Source: Chitinophagales bacterium
GTDB lineage: Bacteria; Bacteroidota; Bacteroidia; Chitinophagales; UBA2359
Direction of reading: 5' to 3'
Assembly: GCA_020629335.1 (NCBI GenBank)
Contig: JAHDDN010000071.1
Location: 4,236 to 17,254, forward strand
Length of the DNA: 13,019 nucleotides
Shown here piece after piece: positions 12,985-13,019 of this stretch (position 1 is its first letter; each line of letters begins with the position of its first letter). The notes below the pieces were generated by a model, which made no database searches, had not been told where the DNA came from, and saw nothing but the letters and a program-made list of their open reading frames with translations. The position numbers were made by a program, and so were the translations under genes.

Positions 12985-13012
12985 GGGACGTTGCACCGCA
13001 ACGTCCTTTTTT
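12985..13012 (+). terminator. Intrinsic terminator of the M1 peptidase gene
   Basis: GGACGTTGC (12986-12994) pairs perfectly with GCAACGTCC (12998-13006) across an ACC loop, followed by six T (13007-13012), 39 nt after the stop codon. It has the form of a strong rho-independent terminator. Its CCGTAGGG head (12980-12987) matches the hairpin at 8236-8263. Confidence 0.85.
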
Positions 13013-13019
13013 CAATTAT

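Overview
The window is chromosomal DNA from an AT-rich Bacteroidota. The evidence is a type IX secretion (T9SS) C-terminal sorting domain, gene starts without clear Shine-Dalgarno sequences, promoter-like motifs of the Bacteroidota kind (TTG about 20 nt before TAnnTTTG), a Bacteroidota-style PurH and DprA, and a large outer-membrane M1 peptidase. From memory only, the GC-rich and palindromic intergenic repeats recall the Saprospiria (Saprospira/Aureispira); this was not checked.

Layout. Positions 1-441 hold the 3' part of a DinB-superfamily gene. A short hairpin follows, and then a minus-strand pair: purH (purine biosynthesis, 1657-3270) followed 2 nt later by a THUMP-domain rRNA methyltransferase (479-1654). 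From 3400 to 4557 a plus-strand cluster encodes a HigB/HigA toxin-antitoxin pair with a near-perfect operator, then a small DUF1569/DinB-like protein. Converging on it is a minus-strand intradiol-dioxygenase-like protein (4565-5509) carrying both a twin-arginine signal and a T9SS sorting domain. A divergent plus-strand gene (5692-7557) encodes an exported protein of 621 residues that I cannot assign to a family; it has weak features of a TIM-barrel glycoside hydrolase.

The gene-free stretch 7558-8366 is the most unusual DNA here. It contains four successive long inverted-repeat structures, one of them a GC-rich island in AT-rich surroundings. The first (7640-7803) has a diverged, oppositely oriented relative at about 9507-9602. 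The two share three identical blocks with identical spacing, and they bracket dprA (8367-9470, minus), the natural-transformation DNA-processing protein. The last gene (9656-12946) encodes a 1096-residue protein that joins an M1 zinc peptidase to a C-terminal Omp85-like outer-membrane beta-barrel, followed by a strong intrinsic terminator.

The genes do not form one pathway. The operon-like units are purH plus the methyltransferase, and higBA possibly with the DUF1569 gene. I saw no tRNA, rRNA, CRISPR array or transposase.
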